From: Nitrososphaerota archaeon
GTDB lineage: Archaea; Thermoproteota; Nitrososphaeria; Nitrososphaerales; JACQRY01
Length of the DNA: 49,212 nt
Direction of reading: 5' to 3'
Assembly: GCA_016184315.1 (NCBI GenBank)
Contig: JACPCU010000009.1
Location: 77,330-126,541 of the forward strand
Part shown: positions 35,755-43,398 of the stretch, one piece after another
Position numbering within the stretch: the stretch's first letter is position 1
Layout: the number at the start of each line of letters is the position of its first letter
The notes under the pieces: generated by a model
Databases searched by the model: none
Seen by the model: only the letters and a program-made list of their open reading frames with translations
Told to the model about the DNA's origin: nothing
Program-made: the position numbers and the translations under genes

Positions 35755-37868
35755 AGGACGGGCAGGAAACGGTTCTCTCTGACTGTGTTGCTCAGGTTCC
35801 CATAGATTGGAATTGGGTGGCCGCAGGTTTCGCAGCGGTTGTGACTGTCAAGGTGCCAACCTGCGATGTCAAACCCATAGCGTTCTACTACGATCTTGCT
35901 GCAGCCCGGGCAATATGTGTGCTCCAAGGGGTGGCCAGGAATGTTGCCTAGATAAGCGAATCTTAGACCCGCTTTCTTCGCGATTTGATGATGTTTTTCT
36001 AGGGTTTCAATTGGTGTCCAAGGGAGATGCATAAGGCGGTAATCTGGGTGAAACCTGAGGAAGTGAATCGGCGTGTCAGGACCCAGGTTGTCGTAGACCC
36101 ATCTGCATAGCTTCTCAGCAGCGCCCAAGTCGTCTCCTATTTGGGGAACTATGAGGTCCGTTATTTCTATGTGCACCTGCGTCTTATCTCTGAGGTCTAA
36201 GATGTATTCGTAGATGGGGTCTGCGCTGGGAATGTTGATGTAGCGTCTGACGAACGATCGCTCTCCGCTACCTTTGAAATCCACTGTTATGCAGTCAAGG
36301 AAGTTTTTGACAAGGCTGACTGCCTCAGGGGTACCGTAGCCGTTGGAGACAAAAATGTTGAATATTCCTCTTTTGTGAGCCTCAACTCCTATGTCTCTGG
36401 CGAACTCGATGAATATTGTGGGCTCGTTGTAAGTGTAAGCTATGCCTTGGCAGCCCCGGGTGACCGCCATCTCAACAACAGCTTCAGGTGTGACGTCGAC
36501 GCCCTCAATTTTTCTTCTCTGACTGATATCATAATTCTGGCAGTACTGGCAGTTGTGCACAAGTATGCCGTCTGCCACATAGTTGTGGTTGGGTATGCAT
36601 TCAAGGCTGTAGACTTGCTCAAACCAGCCTGTTGGTTTGACCGATTTGACGCCGAGCCAGGCCCGCTTGTTTCTTCTTATGACAGGGCTTATGCGTTCGA
36701 TGATTAGTGCCTTAACTTCTTCCGGATGGTTGTGAACCTTGCTTCCGGATATTCGCAGGACATTCCATCCGTTGAGCTGGAGGGTCCTGTCTCTTATCGC
36801 GTCGTTTTGCGCAACTTCTTGTGAATTGTAATGCCACCAGCCGTCGATTTCGATGTCGAGCTTTGATTCGAGTATAGCAGCATCTGCTATGTGGTATGAT
36901 TTTGAGCCTTCCGTCTTTTGTTCAGTTTTGATCCTGTATTCCGGCTGGTACTTTATGTCCGCTTCATCAAGAATCTTGTAGAGCATCTTCTGGCTCTCTG
37001 AGGGATGTCTGTGCAGCCATCCTTGCAGTCTCCCAACGTTTAGATGCCAGGGATGAGTTGGATCTGCGAGGAAACGCGCCTTGTTGGTTTCAGATACTTT
37101 CCTGGCTACTGTTGCGTCTTTCATGGGATTGTTTGTAAGCATGCGTCTTCTGACTGATGCCATGTGTTGAGCTGTCCATACTAGTTCCCTAGTGTAGCAT
37201 TTGCCTCTATGTATGTTCCAGGCAGAGAATCCTACAATCGCTGTGCCACAGACCCCACAGGTAAATGTGGAATCTTTGATTGAATCATATCTTTTTGCTC
37301 TCCATTCTGGTGTGTTCTGATACCATACTTTCAGTATCTCGTCCCCCTCCCTTAACTGGCCCACTTCTTTCCAGCCTGACTTTGTTAGGACAGGATGCTC
37401 GACAGTAGCGCAGAAGCTGCCCTCGCCCCTGTTGCCATATCGCGCTTCATAGGTTTCAGCGATCCTTGTGCCGGTGTGAGTGACGGTCGAAGGGACGATC
37501 TTGAAGCCGTTTTCTGTCTCATAGGACCAAAGGGAGTCACCGGGAATAATGTCTTCGATGTTTTTCTGGACTGCATTGGCCATCAAGATTTTTGTCCCTC
37601 TTGGATGGCAGAGCCAGTTGCAGCCTGTGGTGGCGATGGAGAAGATTTTGGTGCCTGGCATGTAGTGTGTTACGGGTTTCTTTTCAATGGGATCTATGTT
37701 GCCTGTTATGATCTTGCCGTACACATAAAGCATCAGTTTGCCTGCTTCGTTTCCTCTTATTCCGCAGAGACCGATCTTGCCTTCAGGGATGTTGCAGTAT
37801 CTGGCGCATGCTGTGCATCTGACTCTGTTTCCAGGAAGTTGATGGTATAGTTGTGCTTCCTTTGCCAA
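35751..37868 (-). CDS. amrS: AmmeMemoRadiSam-system radical SAM enzyme, intein-containing
   Basis: A 705-residue precursor. Extein parts (residues 1-86 and 440-705, 352 residues) form a radical SAM protein of the AmmeMemoRadiSam family: two N-terminal Cys motifs (CTACARYC, GLCGIRGN), then CxxxCxxC (C83-NWL-C440-QYC443 after splicing), SNGYGTPEA, FLRFHPDYRL, and a C-terminal YCPGC/CETCG zinc-ribbon-like tail. Without splicing the 4Fe-4S site cannot form. The intein is annotated separately. The Memo and AMMECR1 partner genes are not in this window. The ATG at 37868 is a normal start. Confidence 0.9.
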   Translation of the reverse strand: MAKEAQLYHQLPGNRVRCTACARYCNIPEGKIGLCGIRGNEAGKLMLYVYGKIITGNIDPIEKKPVTHYMPGTKIFSIATTGCNWLCHPRGTKILMANAVQKNIEDIIPGDSLWSYETENGFKIVPSTVTHTGTRIAETYEARYGNRGEGSFCATVEHPVLTKSGWKEVGQLREGDEILKVWYQNTPEWRAKRYDSIKDSTFTCGVCGTAIVGFSAWNIHRGKCYTRELVWTAQHMASVRRRMLTNNPMKDATVARKVSETNKARFLADPTHPWHLNVGRLQGWLHRHPSESQKMLYKILDEADIKYQPEYRIKTEQKTEGSKSYHIADAAILESKLDIEIDGWWHYNSQEVAQNDAIRDRTLQLNGWNVLRISGSKVHNHPEEVKALIIERISPVIRRNKRAWLGVKSVKPTGWFEQVYSLECIPNHNYVADGILVHNCQYCQNYDISQRRKIEGVDVTPEAVVEMAVTRGCQGIAYTYNEPTIFIEFARDIGVEAHKRGIFNIFVSNGYGTPEAVSLVKNFLDCITVDFKGSGERSFVRRYINIPSADPIYEYILDLRDKTQVHIEITDLIVPQIGDDLGAAEKLCRWVYDNLGPDTPIHFLRFHPDYRLMHLPWTPIETLEKHHQIAKKAGLRFAYLGNIPGHPLEHTYCPGCSKIVVERYGFDIAGWHLDSHNRCETCGHPIPIYGNLSNTVRENRFLPVL
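36552..37610 (-). mobile_element. Intein with VSR/DUF559-like nuclease insert
   Basis: 353 residues, C87 to N439 of the precursor. Splicing blocks: A starts CHPRGTKIL with DIIPGDSLWSY; B has CATVEHPVL (T155, H158); F/G end YSLECIPNHNY...GILVHN followed by C440. The insert lacks LAGLIDADG motifs. It has a C-x2-C..H..C finger (C204, C207, H220, C224), a NUMOD3-like NNPMKDATVARKVSET (246-261), and a VSR/DUF559-like core: ADAAILESKLDIEIDGWWH (328-346), DAIRDRTLQLNGWNVLRIS (356-374), with D329, E340 and D342 as candidate catalytic acids. Homing activity is inferred. Confidence 0.85.
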
Positions 37869-38363
37869 AAAACGTCCTTGGTTCTTGAATGGTTTTCCGT
37901 TCTTATAAGTGGTGTGATTCTTGGGTTCTGTTGGGTGTGTGGCTGATTATTCTTGTGTCGTGTCTCAGCCAAACTTGGAGTTGGCGATGCGTAGAGAATG
38001 TTTGCAGGACTGTCGGCTGTTTTCTGCGGGTTGAAGTAGCGTAAGTCTGTTGCATCGAAGGTTGCTGGTGTGCTTGTTTTTCTGTGATGGGGGTGGGGGG
38101 GTTTATGTAGGTTCGGGGTTTGTTTTTTGCTGTTTAGCTGTGTTTGTGGTGTTTTTCAGGCTGTTTGTGGATGGTTTTCTCTGTGTGCTGGGTTTTGTTG
38201 TATTGTTGGAGTATCTGAGCACGTTACTACGGCTCTTGTTGTCTTGGCTGTGGTTCTTTGGGGTATTGGCGTGGATCGGTTGGAGTGTGGTTACTAGGTC
38301 TTCGGGAGTAGTTGCCTCTTGAGATGCGTCTGGATGTGGGTTCTCGGGGTGGAAGGATGAGGG
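37869..38363. other. Intergenic region with a G/T-rich tract
   Basis: About 500 bases between amrS (start) and nadE (end). From about 38060 to 38290 the plus strand is almost purely G and T with few A or C, so apparent ORFs there (rich in Val, Phe, Leu, Cys, Gly) are compositional artefacts. No family is recognised. Confidence 0.4.
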
Positions 38364-39224
38364 TTAAGGGGAGGGTTGCACGGAGTAGGGGATGGTGCGT
38401 TTATGGGCGGTTTGTCGGTGCATCGTCATTACCCTGTCGACGAGTTTGGTGTCTAATCCTGTTTCTTCGGCTGTTTGCTCTTCGCTTAGTTTGAGGTCAA
38501 AGATGGCGTAGAGAATTCGATCTATGTCCTCATAGGTTGCGCCAATTTCGGCTTCTGCTCCATGTCCCCTCCATAGCCTAGGACTGCTCTTCTTGGCGAT
38601 GATTTGGGTTGAGACGCCTAGGTGACGGCCCAGTTCTCTTACTTGGGTTTTGTAGAGTCCTGCTAGTGGCTGGAGGTCTACTCCTCCGTCGCCGTATTTG
38701 GTGAAGTATCCGATGAGGGCTTCGCTTCTGTCGCCTGTGCCTAGGACTAGCTGATTGAGGAGGTTTGCGTGGTAGTAGAGGATGCTCATACGGATCCTTG
38801 CTCTGAGGTTGCCTTCCGCCACTCTGTGGGGGTGAAGCTTCGTCATGTACTTGACATGGATGCGTGAAATATCGATGTTCTTGGATTCTATCTGCAGTGC
38901 TCTTGAGACTGCTTTAGCGTCGTTGACGTCTTGTTTGGGGGTTACTCTGCTGTCAGGCATGATCAATCCCAGCACTTTTTCCTTTCCGAGGGCTTTGCAG
39001 GCGAGGTATGCTGATACCGTTGAGTCTATGCCGCCGCTCAGTCCTATTACGGCGCCTTCGGCGCCTGCCTCGTCCTTCTTGTCGAAGATGAATTCTTGGA
39101 TCTGTTGGGCTATGGGTTCATAGTTCCTCTTTGTCACGTCTCCGAGGCGGATCACGATTCCTGTTGGTGGGAGAGAGTGAATTAACCCTTGCTCTTTGCC
39201 TTCAATGTCAGTTGCCGGTAACAT
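38364..39224 (-). CDS. nadE: NAD+ synthetase (ammonia-dependent)
   Basis: Amidates nicotinic acid adenine dinucleotide to NAD+. 286 residues with the PP-loop SGGIDST (63-69), the region GTGDRSEALIGYFTKYGDGGVDL, PLAGLYKTQVREL, and SPRLWRGHGAEAEIG (the adenylate/NH3 region). No glutaminase domain, so NH3-dependent. It is the last core-type gene before the accessory island. Confidence 0.93.
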   Translation of the reverse strand: MLPATDIEGKEQGLIHSLPPTGIVIRLGDVTKRNYEPIAQQIQEFIFDKKDEAGAEGAVIGLSGGIDSTVSAYLACKALGKEKVLGLIMPDSRVTPKQDVNDAKAVSRALQIESKNIDISRIHVKYMTKLHPHRVAEGNLRARIRMSILYYHANLLNQLVLGTGDRSEALIGYFTKYGDGGVDLQPLAGLYKTQVRELGRHLGVSTQIIAKKSSPRLWRGHGAEAEIGATYEDIDRILYAIFDLKLSEEQTAEETGLDTKLVDRVMTMHRQTAHKRTIPYSVQPSP

Positions 39225-39247
39225 GTCTGAAAGGAGGTTTCTTCTGA

Positions 39248-39382
39248 CTTGCAGGGTCTCTGACGGTCATCATTTTGGCGGGGGGTAAGGGGAGTACGGG
39301 ACTCGGACTCCGCCTGTTAGCCGATGATAAGCCTAAGCCTATGGTGTCGGTTAATGGAAAACCTATCGCTCAGCTGCAGTGA
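39248..39382 (+). pseudogene. 5' remnant of a sugar nucleotidyltransferase
   Basis: In one frame this stretch reads LTVIILAGGKGSTGLGLRLL, then DDKPKPMVSVNGKPI, ending at a TGA at 39380. These are the N-terminal signature (LAGGxGTRL..PKPM.P..GKP) of NTP-transferases that activate sugar phosphates, with a small insertion scrambling the GTRL part. Only about 40 codons survive. The end overlaps a wrecked PIN gene on the other strand, marking a recombination join. Clearly inactive. Confidence 0.6.
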
Positions 39383-39738
39383 TGACTTTTGAGTCTTCTT
39401 TATCTGCCATTGCGATGTATACGGCGTCGTGGAAAGTTATGTTCTATGAACACGCTATTCGCGCCGTTTTCTGGATGAGTTCGTCTTCAAGTCTTTCCAT
39501 GGTGAGTTGCATCTTGCGGAGGGCCCTTCACCCCATCTGAACAGAGATTCTCGTCTGCGTTGGGATGGTGGCGTAAAGCGTTTCTGACTTCATAGATGCT
39601 CAGTTCTGGAGCGAGGAGGTCGACTTTGCCTTTGGCGTAGTCTTAACGGAGTTTCAGAGCCTTGTCTCGGTCAGCTTCTTGCACGTACCACTTGACGGCT
39701 ACCGACGCGTCGATGATGAGTAACGGTGTTCTCTCCAA
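39363..39738 (-). pseudogene. VapC-type PIN toxin, broken by stop and frameshifts
   Basis: From a TTG at 39738 the frame reads ERTPLLIIDASVAVKWYV..., then a TAA interrupts after ALKLR, and coding-like sequence resumes (GKVDLLAPELSIYEVRNAL). Another frame near 39520-39600 and 39370-39430 supplies the rest, ending FHDAVYIAMADKEDSKVITA. The order matches a PIN domain: first Asp (IDAS), Glu (YEVRN), and the AxxExxxx-like end. It overlaps its antitoxin, as VapBC pairs do. Dead. Confidence 0.6.
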
Positions 39739-39965
39739 TACCTGATCACCTTAACGCTACTCCACTCTTTTGATGGTTTCCGTCCCAACGCTTCAGCGAT
39801 TTTGTCTTGTTCCTTAATAGCTTCAAGCACTGCCGTCGGATCCGTTTCGCGCTTCCTTTTCATCTCCTCTTCCACCCTCTCCTCTATAGTACTCTCCGCG
39901 ATTTCAGACCAATTTAGATAGTGTTGTGTTGATTCGGGATGACTGCGCAGAATGAGCGTAGTCAC
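39699..39965 (-). CDS. VapB-like antitoxin of a decayed VapBC pair
   Basis: 88 residues, mostly charged helix (WSEIAESTIEERVEEEMKRKR, LEAIKEQDKIAEALG). Such highly charged, Glu/Lys/Arg-rich C-terminal regions are typical of archaeal VapB-type antitoxins. The start (GTG at 39965) lacks a clear DNA-binding N-terminus, so it may itself be truncated. It overlaps the broken PIN toxin downstream by 40 bases. Confidence 0.5.
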   Translation of the reverse strand: MTTLILRSHPESTQHYLNWSEIAESTIEERVEEEMKRKRETDPTAVLEAIKEQDKIAEALGRKPSKEWSSVKVIRYWREHRYSSSTRR

Positions 39966-40007
39966 ATATCTGATCCGGAGCTAATGCAACGGAACTCATA
40001 GACGCAA

Positions 40008-40421
40008 CTACCAAATAGTCTTGATTCCTGAGGACGCGATCTCTGGATCATTTGTAATTATTGAATCTACGGAATTGGCTAACGCTATGCAGCATATCAT
40101 TCTGTCATGAAGTTCAGGGATTCTAAGACTTAGAAAATGTTGCCATGCCTCGAGGCTCATTTCGGCTTGATGCAGATATGTGGAGGACTGGATATCGTCC
40201 AATACTTCAGCAATGATTGCGGATGGGTCCCGTAGCTTGAGTCTTCCTTTGAGGCATATGTAGAAGAGTTCTCCTAGAACCACTGAAGGCACTAGGATTC
40301 TTGCGTTTCCCGCTTCAGCTTCCCTGAACACCGTGTCTGCCTTTTTGGGTAATGAGTCTTCTAGGTAACGGGCTAACGCCACAGTATCTGCTACGTAGAC
40401 GGGCATATCTACGTTCGCCAC
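40008..40421 (-). CDS. VapC-type PIN-domain toxin
   Basis: 137 residues with the four PIN acidic residues: D12 (YVADTVALARYL), E51 (VVLGELFYI), D106 (ELHDRMI) and D125 (IITNDPE). VapC toxins are Mg-dependent endoribonucleases, often cutting tRNA or rRNA. Its start overlaps the AbrB-type antitoxin gene upstream by 13 bases, giving a complete and apparently intact VapBC pair. Confidence 0.85.
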   Translation of the reverse strand: MANVDMPVYVADTVALARYLEDSLPKKADTVFREAEAGNARILVPSVVLGELFYICLKGRLKLRDPSAIIAEVLDDIQSSTYLHQAEMSLEAWQHFLSLRIPELHDRMICCIALANSVDSIITNDPEIASSGIKTIW

Positions 40422-40636
40422 TGTCTGCGCAGCTTTTGCACATCTTTTTCGAGACCTTCGATGTCTATGTGTCCCTTGAACTTCCCTCTGAGGGTGACCC
40501 TGGGATGCTTTAGCATGACTCCTTCGGAGACTGGTAGAACGATGACTTCTTCTCCTTCCAGTAGGTGGTATTTCTCGCGCAGTTCCTTCGGGATCGTTAC
40601 TTGACCCTTCGGGCCGATTACGCTTCTATGAACCAT
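40409..40636 (-). CDS. AbrB/SpoVT-type antitoxin (VapB)
   Basis: 75 residues: a swapped-hairpin AbrB fold (RSVIGPKGQVTIPKELREKY, GEEVIVLPVSEGVMLKHP) plus a C-terminal toxin-binding tail (KDVQKLRRQWR). Upstream partner of the VapC at 40008-40421. Confidence 0.83.
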   Translation of the reverse strand: MVHRSVIGPKGQVTIPKELREKYHLLEGEEVIVLPVSEGVMLKHPRVTLRGKFKGHIDIEGLEKDVQKLRRQWRT

Positions 40637-40964
40637 CAGTCGAATAGTAGGTGTAAAAGTATTAAAGTCTTACTGGAAGTAGGGAATATGCCTTTTGGCT
40701 AAGGCGGTGGCCATTACAAGGGAAGGAGTAGGCTCCTTGCAGTGATAGGTACCGCTTGTTGTTCTGGTCGGGAGTTGACTGCTTTCTCTTGCCTGCCATT
40801 TGTTGCGGAATCTACGTTGGATCTTTACGCTGCTTTCTTTTGTTGGCCAAACATCTGATAGTGATCCCCTCATGGCTTTTGTGGCGCTGCTCATGACTTG
40901 TGAAGCATGAACCAACGGTCTCCGTTCAGAGGGTTCTTACACGAAGGCGTCTCCTGCTGTGGGC
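40637..40964. other. Intergenic region, no gene recognised
   Basis: About 330 bases between the VapBC antitoxin start and a coiled-coil ORF. An 81-codon frame on the minus strand exists here but its composition (Ser, Arg, Thr scattered) looks non-coding. I see nothing else to name. Confidence 0.35.
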
Positions 40965-41189
40965 TCAGCTAGGCCTTGTTTGCCTGGTCGATGATCTTAT
41001 CTTGGTTTCGAACGCGCTCTTCTCGGTTTCCATCAGTATTTTCGCTAGCTGTTCACGATTGTTTATTATCTCTTCTATGAGCGTGTCGAGTTTTTGTTTG
41101 AGAATCTGATTTTCGCGGGTAGCACGTTCCTTGGGACTGGTTAGGTGCTCTGTCGCTTTTTCGAGTGTGAGTCTTATCGTGACGTCATG
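40965..41189 (-). other. Coiled-coil open frame without a start codon
   Basis: A 74-codon frame reads ...RLTLEKATEHLTSPKERA, then NQILKQKLDTLIEEIINN and ends at a TGA at 40965. It is heptad-like, resembling the upstream coiled-coil protein, and begins just inside that gene's end, but the frame has no ATG, GTG or TTG after its upstream stop. It could be the tail of the upstream gene reached by a frameshift, or a separate ORF with an unusual start. Confidence 0.35.
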
Positions 41190-41782
41190 TTAAGGGTGTC
41201 CAAGATTTCCTTCTTGCGTTTCTGCAAGGATGACAACTTCGCTTCTAGTTCCGAAAGGGTTTTCGAGAGGTTATCAATCTCTTCTTTTCCTCTTATTCTT
41301 TTCGTTGCTAATGCTTGATGCTTCTCGCCGAGTTGGAATCTTACTTTATGGGTGACTTCTCTGGGGTCGTTGACAGATGGATAATCCATGACTTCGGTTT
41401 CACCAGTCGATCTTCTTACTGCCAGTTTGGGTTGATCGAAGTATTCTATCTTGATGAATCGTTCGGAGGCGAGGGCGTCTCTGAGGTCTTCTGTGTCCGC
41501 CATCTCGCGGAGTAATTGGAAGTTGGTTGACTGCAATTCTTTCAGGAGCTTCCTCTTGGTGGAGATCTCGATCCCTTTCTTTTCTACTTGGTTTACTGTG
41601 TCGATCAGTTCGTTGGCGTGTGCTTTCAGGACACTCATCTTCGATATTGAGTCGTCTATGGCGATGCTTACTGCGCTGGAGGGGTCTTTCAGCTTGGAGA
41701 GCAGCTCTGCTTGGTCAGCTCTCAGGCTGATGGTGAAAGGAACTCTTCTTGAGTCTGTTAATCCGGTTATTTGATTTGACAT
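41174..41782 (-). CDS. Coiled-coil protein, unknown
   Basis: 202 residues with two helical, heptad-like zones: LRADQAELLSKLKD...EKKGIEISTKRKLLKELQ (20-90) and EEIDNLSKTLSELEAKLSSL (164-190), separated by a beta-rich middle (IKIEYFDQPKLAVRRSTG). No family is recognised. Near the end it overlaps another coiled-coil frame (40965-41189). A lone accessory gene in the toxin island. Confidence 0.55.
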   Translation of the reverse strand: MSNQITGLTDSRRVPFTISLRADQAELLSKLKDPSSAVSIAIDDSISKMSVLKAHANELIDTVNQVEKKGIEISTKRKLLKELQSTNFQLLREMADTEDLRDALASERFIKIEYFDQPKLAVRRSTGETEVMDYPSVNDPREVTHKVRFQLGEKHQALATKRIRGKEEIDNLSKTLSELEAKLSSLQKRKKEILDTLNMTSR

Positions 41783-41834
41783 ACGGGGTCAATGGAGGAT
41801 AGTTGTTGTTTGCTTAGTATATGCTTCGGTTGAT

Positions 41835-42351
41835 CTATGCGTTGTGCCTGCGGTTCTTGTAACTCTTGGGAGACCTGCAGGATCGGTTATGTTGCGGGAC
41901 CGATATGTTTGTTCGCCCTTCTCCAGATAAGTTACAAGCGCCCTTTTCCCAAACAACCTTAACCCACTTGACCTTTTCAAAATCTTTATCAAAGGTAGCT
42001 ATGTTCTTGATAGCGTTTCTCCGCATTACGCTCAGTGTTGCTCAGTCTGTGAAATTGAGTTTGGTGCTCTCTTGTGTCTTGAAGAGCTCCCAAGATTCGG
42101 TGAATCTCTTGTTATCTACTTTGATGATTTTTGGCAGAGTCCAGAAGATTTGTGCCGAGGAGGATGGCTTTATGGGTGTCTTTTGTCCTCCCGAAGATCA
42201 CCGTTACCGTCTCATCGAAGATATAGTCGCTTATGACAGCTCTTCCGAACTTTCCTTTTGCGATTTCTCTGTTTAGCTTAATCGCGTTTTCGTGGTTCTG
42301 GTCGTTTTCTACTGTGACTGCAACTAGATAGCTTGAGTACAGAAATATCAT
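41835..42351 (-). pseudogene. VapC-type PIN toxin, catalytic Asp lost and frame broken
   Basis: From the ATG at 42351 the frame reads MIFLYSSYLVAVTVEND; the invariant Asp of FLDSS is replaced by Tyr. It continues IAKGKFGRAVISDYIFDETV, then must shift frame near 42120 to reach VDNKRFTESWELFKTQ, then an in-frame TGA after NFTD, then AIKNIATFDKDFEKVKW. All the pieces of a PIN domain are there in order but carry at least three lesions. Its RHH antitoxin (42425-42601) is upstream. Confidence 0.65.
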
Positions 42352-42424
42352 TTCTGCAGCCCGTATAGGAATTCGTCTACCTTCTCGCTCCATCTGACCT
42401 GCTTCTTGGCTTTGATTAGGCTCT

Positions 42425-42601
42425 CTAATTTTGAAGGTTTCTTTGGTTGGGTTCTAGTTTTTCTTCCTTCTGTTCGACCCAGTTCCGCATGGCTTCGGTG
42501 AGGGCTGCTCCCATCTTCATTTCTTTTTCAACGGTCTTTGCCTTGAACTTCCTAAGAATTTCCTCATCTACGTGTCTTACCGTCACCATCCCTTTTGCCA
42601 T
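42425..42601 (-). CDS. Small ribbon-helix-helix antitoxin
   Basis: 58 residues: MAKGMVTVRHVDEEILRKFK, then helix TVEKEMKMGAALTEAMRNWV and a charged tail. It has the RHH/VapB layout (beta strand VTVRHV, helix DEEILRKFKA, helix GAALTEAM). Directly upstream of a PIN gene that is now broken, so it is an orphaned antitoxin. Below many gene-caller length cut-offs. Confidence 0.65.
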   Translation of the reverse strand: MAKGMVTVRHVDEEILRKFKAKTVEKEMKMGAALTEAMRNWVEQKEEKLEPNQRNLQN

Positions 42602-42688
42602 ATGTATTACATGTTTTACAGAGAATATAATGTTCAGAGGGTGTACCTCGCCTCGGGAAGATACAAGTTGTGGTTTGAGTTATTCTCG

Positions 42689-42958
42689 TTAGAGTCGTTC
42701 GTATACGGCTTCTCTGAAGTCTATCTTCAGGCTGATTATCCGCTCACTTCCCTTATCTACAAAGAAGATTGCTCTTTGATTACCTGTGCGCATACGGAAT
42801 GTGTGATCTTTACCCTGAATTTTCTTTATGTCGTGTCGCTTTAAGCTGAAGGGGTAATCAGCCAAATCTTCTATAGCCTCAGTTAGTTTTGATCGTGGCT
42901 TGGCCTCAAGAGCAGAAAGAGATTTGGCTGCTTTGCGACTTAGGACGATGCTGAACAA
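42689..42958 (-). CDS. RelE/ParE-family toxin
   Basis: 89 residues with the RelE fold: FSIVLSRKAAKSLSAL, then LTEAIEDLADYPF, DIKKIQGKDHTFRMRTGNQR (basic core strand) and AIFFVDKGSERIISLKIDFR. RelE-type toxins cleave mRNA on the ribosome. Its antitoxin lies 6 bases upstream. Apparently intact. Confidence 0.8.
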   Translation of the reverse strand: MFSIVLSRKAAKSLSALEAKPRSKLTEAIEDLADYPFSLKRHDIKKIQGKDHTFRMRTGNQRAIFFVDKGSERIISLKIDFREAVYERL

Positions 42959-42964
42959 GGAGCT

Positions 42965-43168
42965 TTAGCCACGCTTCACTCTGCGTAGGGGAACGAGCTT
43001 TCCTTTCTTGACTTCTCCTAAGAGCCGGTCTATTTCTTTTCCCTCTTCTTTGGTTATGGTTTCTGAGGCGAGTGACTGAAGAATCCCTTTTTCAGACAAC
43101 TCTGCTAGAATCTTCTTTATGCTCTTTACTTCTCTGTAGACTTCGCCGATGCTGACTCTCTGCGTCAT
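42965..43168 (-). CDS. RelB-like antitoxin
   Basis: 67 residues, mostly helix: SIGEVYREVKSIKKILAELS, then charged EEGKEIDRLLGEVKKGKLV. Small helical antitoxin partner of the RelE-like toxin immediately downstream. Its first 10 codons and promoter are duplicated at 47486-47531. Confidence 0.7.
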   Translation of the reverse strand: MTQRVSIGEVYREVKSIKKILAELSEKGILQSLASETITKEEGKEIDRLLGEVKKGKLVPLRRVKRG

Positions 43169-43185
43169 GCCTGATGCGTAAGACC
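43140..43185. repeat. 46-bp exact repeat, copy 1 (antitoxin start and promoter)
   Basis: Covers codons 1 to about 10 of the RelB-like antitoxin plus its leader. Identical to 47486-47531. Both copies are followed on the plus-strand side by the TATA-like CTATATAG. The match continues imperfectly for about 30 bases beyond 43185. Confidence 0.85.
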
Positions 43186-43234
43186 CAGTTTCCTATATAG
43201 ATATGACTGAGCGGGACTGGTTGGAGGTGGTGCG

Positions 43235-43398
43235 CTAGGCTATGACCTTACTGAATGTGACGACTTTTCCTAGGCCTACTCTATTAGGGTTAACTTGCGT
43301 GAGCAGCGTAGGGCATGACCACCGTTTTGCAGAGCTCTTCCTTTGTCTTCTCTTCTGTTTTGGCTGGGGTGGTCGATGATGACCGTGGCGTCTAGCAT
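43235..43398 (-). pseudogene. VapC-type toxin remnant
   Basis: From the ATG at 43398 the frame reads MLDATVIIDHPSQNRREDKG, an N-terminal PIN start, then decays and stops at a TAG near 43285. Another frame reaches the TAG at 43235 as VGLGKVVTFSKVIA, a plausible toxin C-terminus. About half the length of a toxin is missing. It overlaps the antitoxin at 43392 as expected for a pair. Inactive. Confidence 0.45.

Noticed and set aside
38050-38322. Hydrophobic Val/Phe/Leu/Cys-rich ORF
   Set aside because: It lies in G/T-only sequence, which forces such codons; no start context or family.
40670-40915. 81-codon leftward ORF
   Set aside because: Composition looks random, no family, no partner, no convincing start context.
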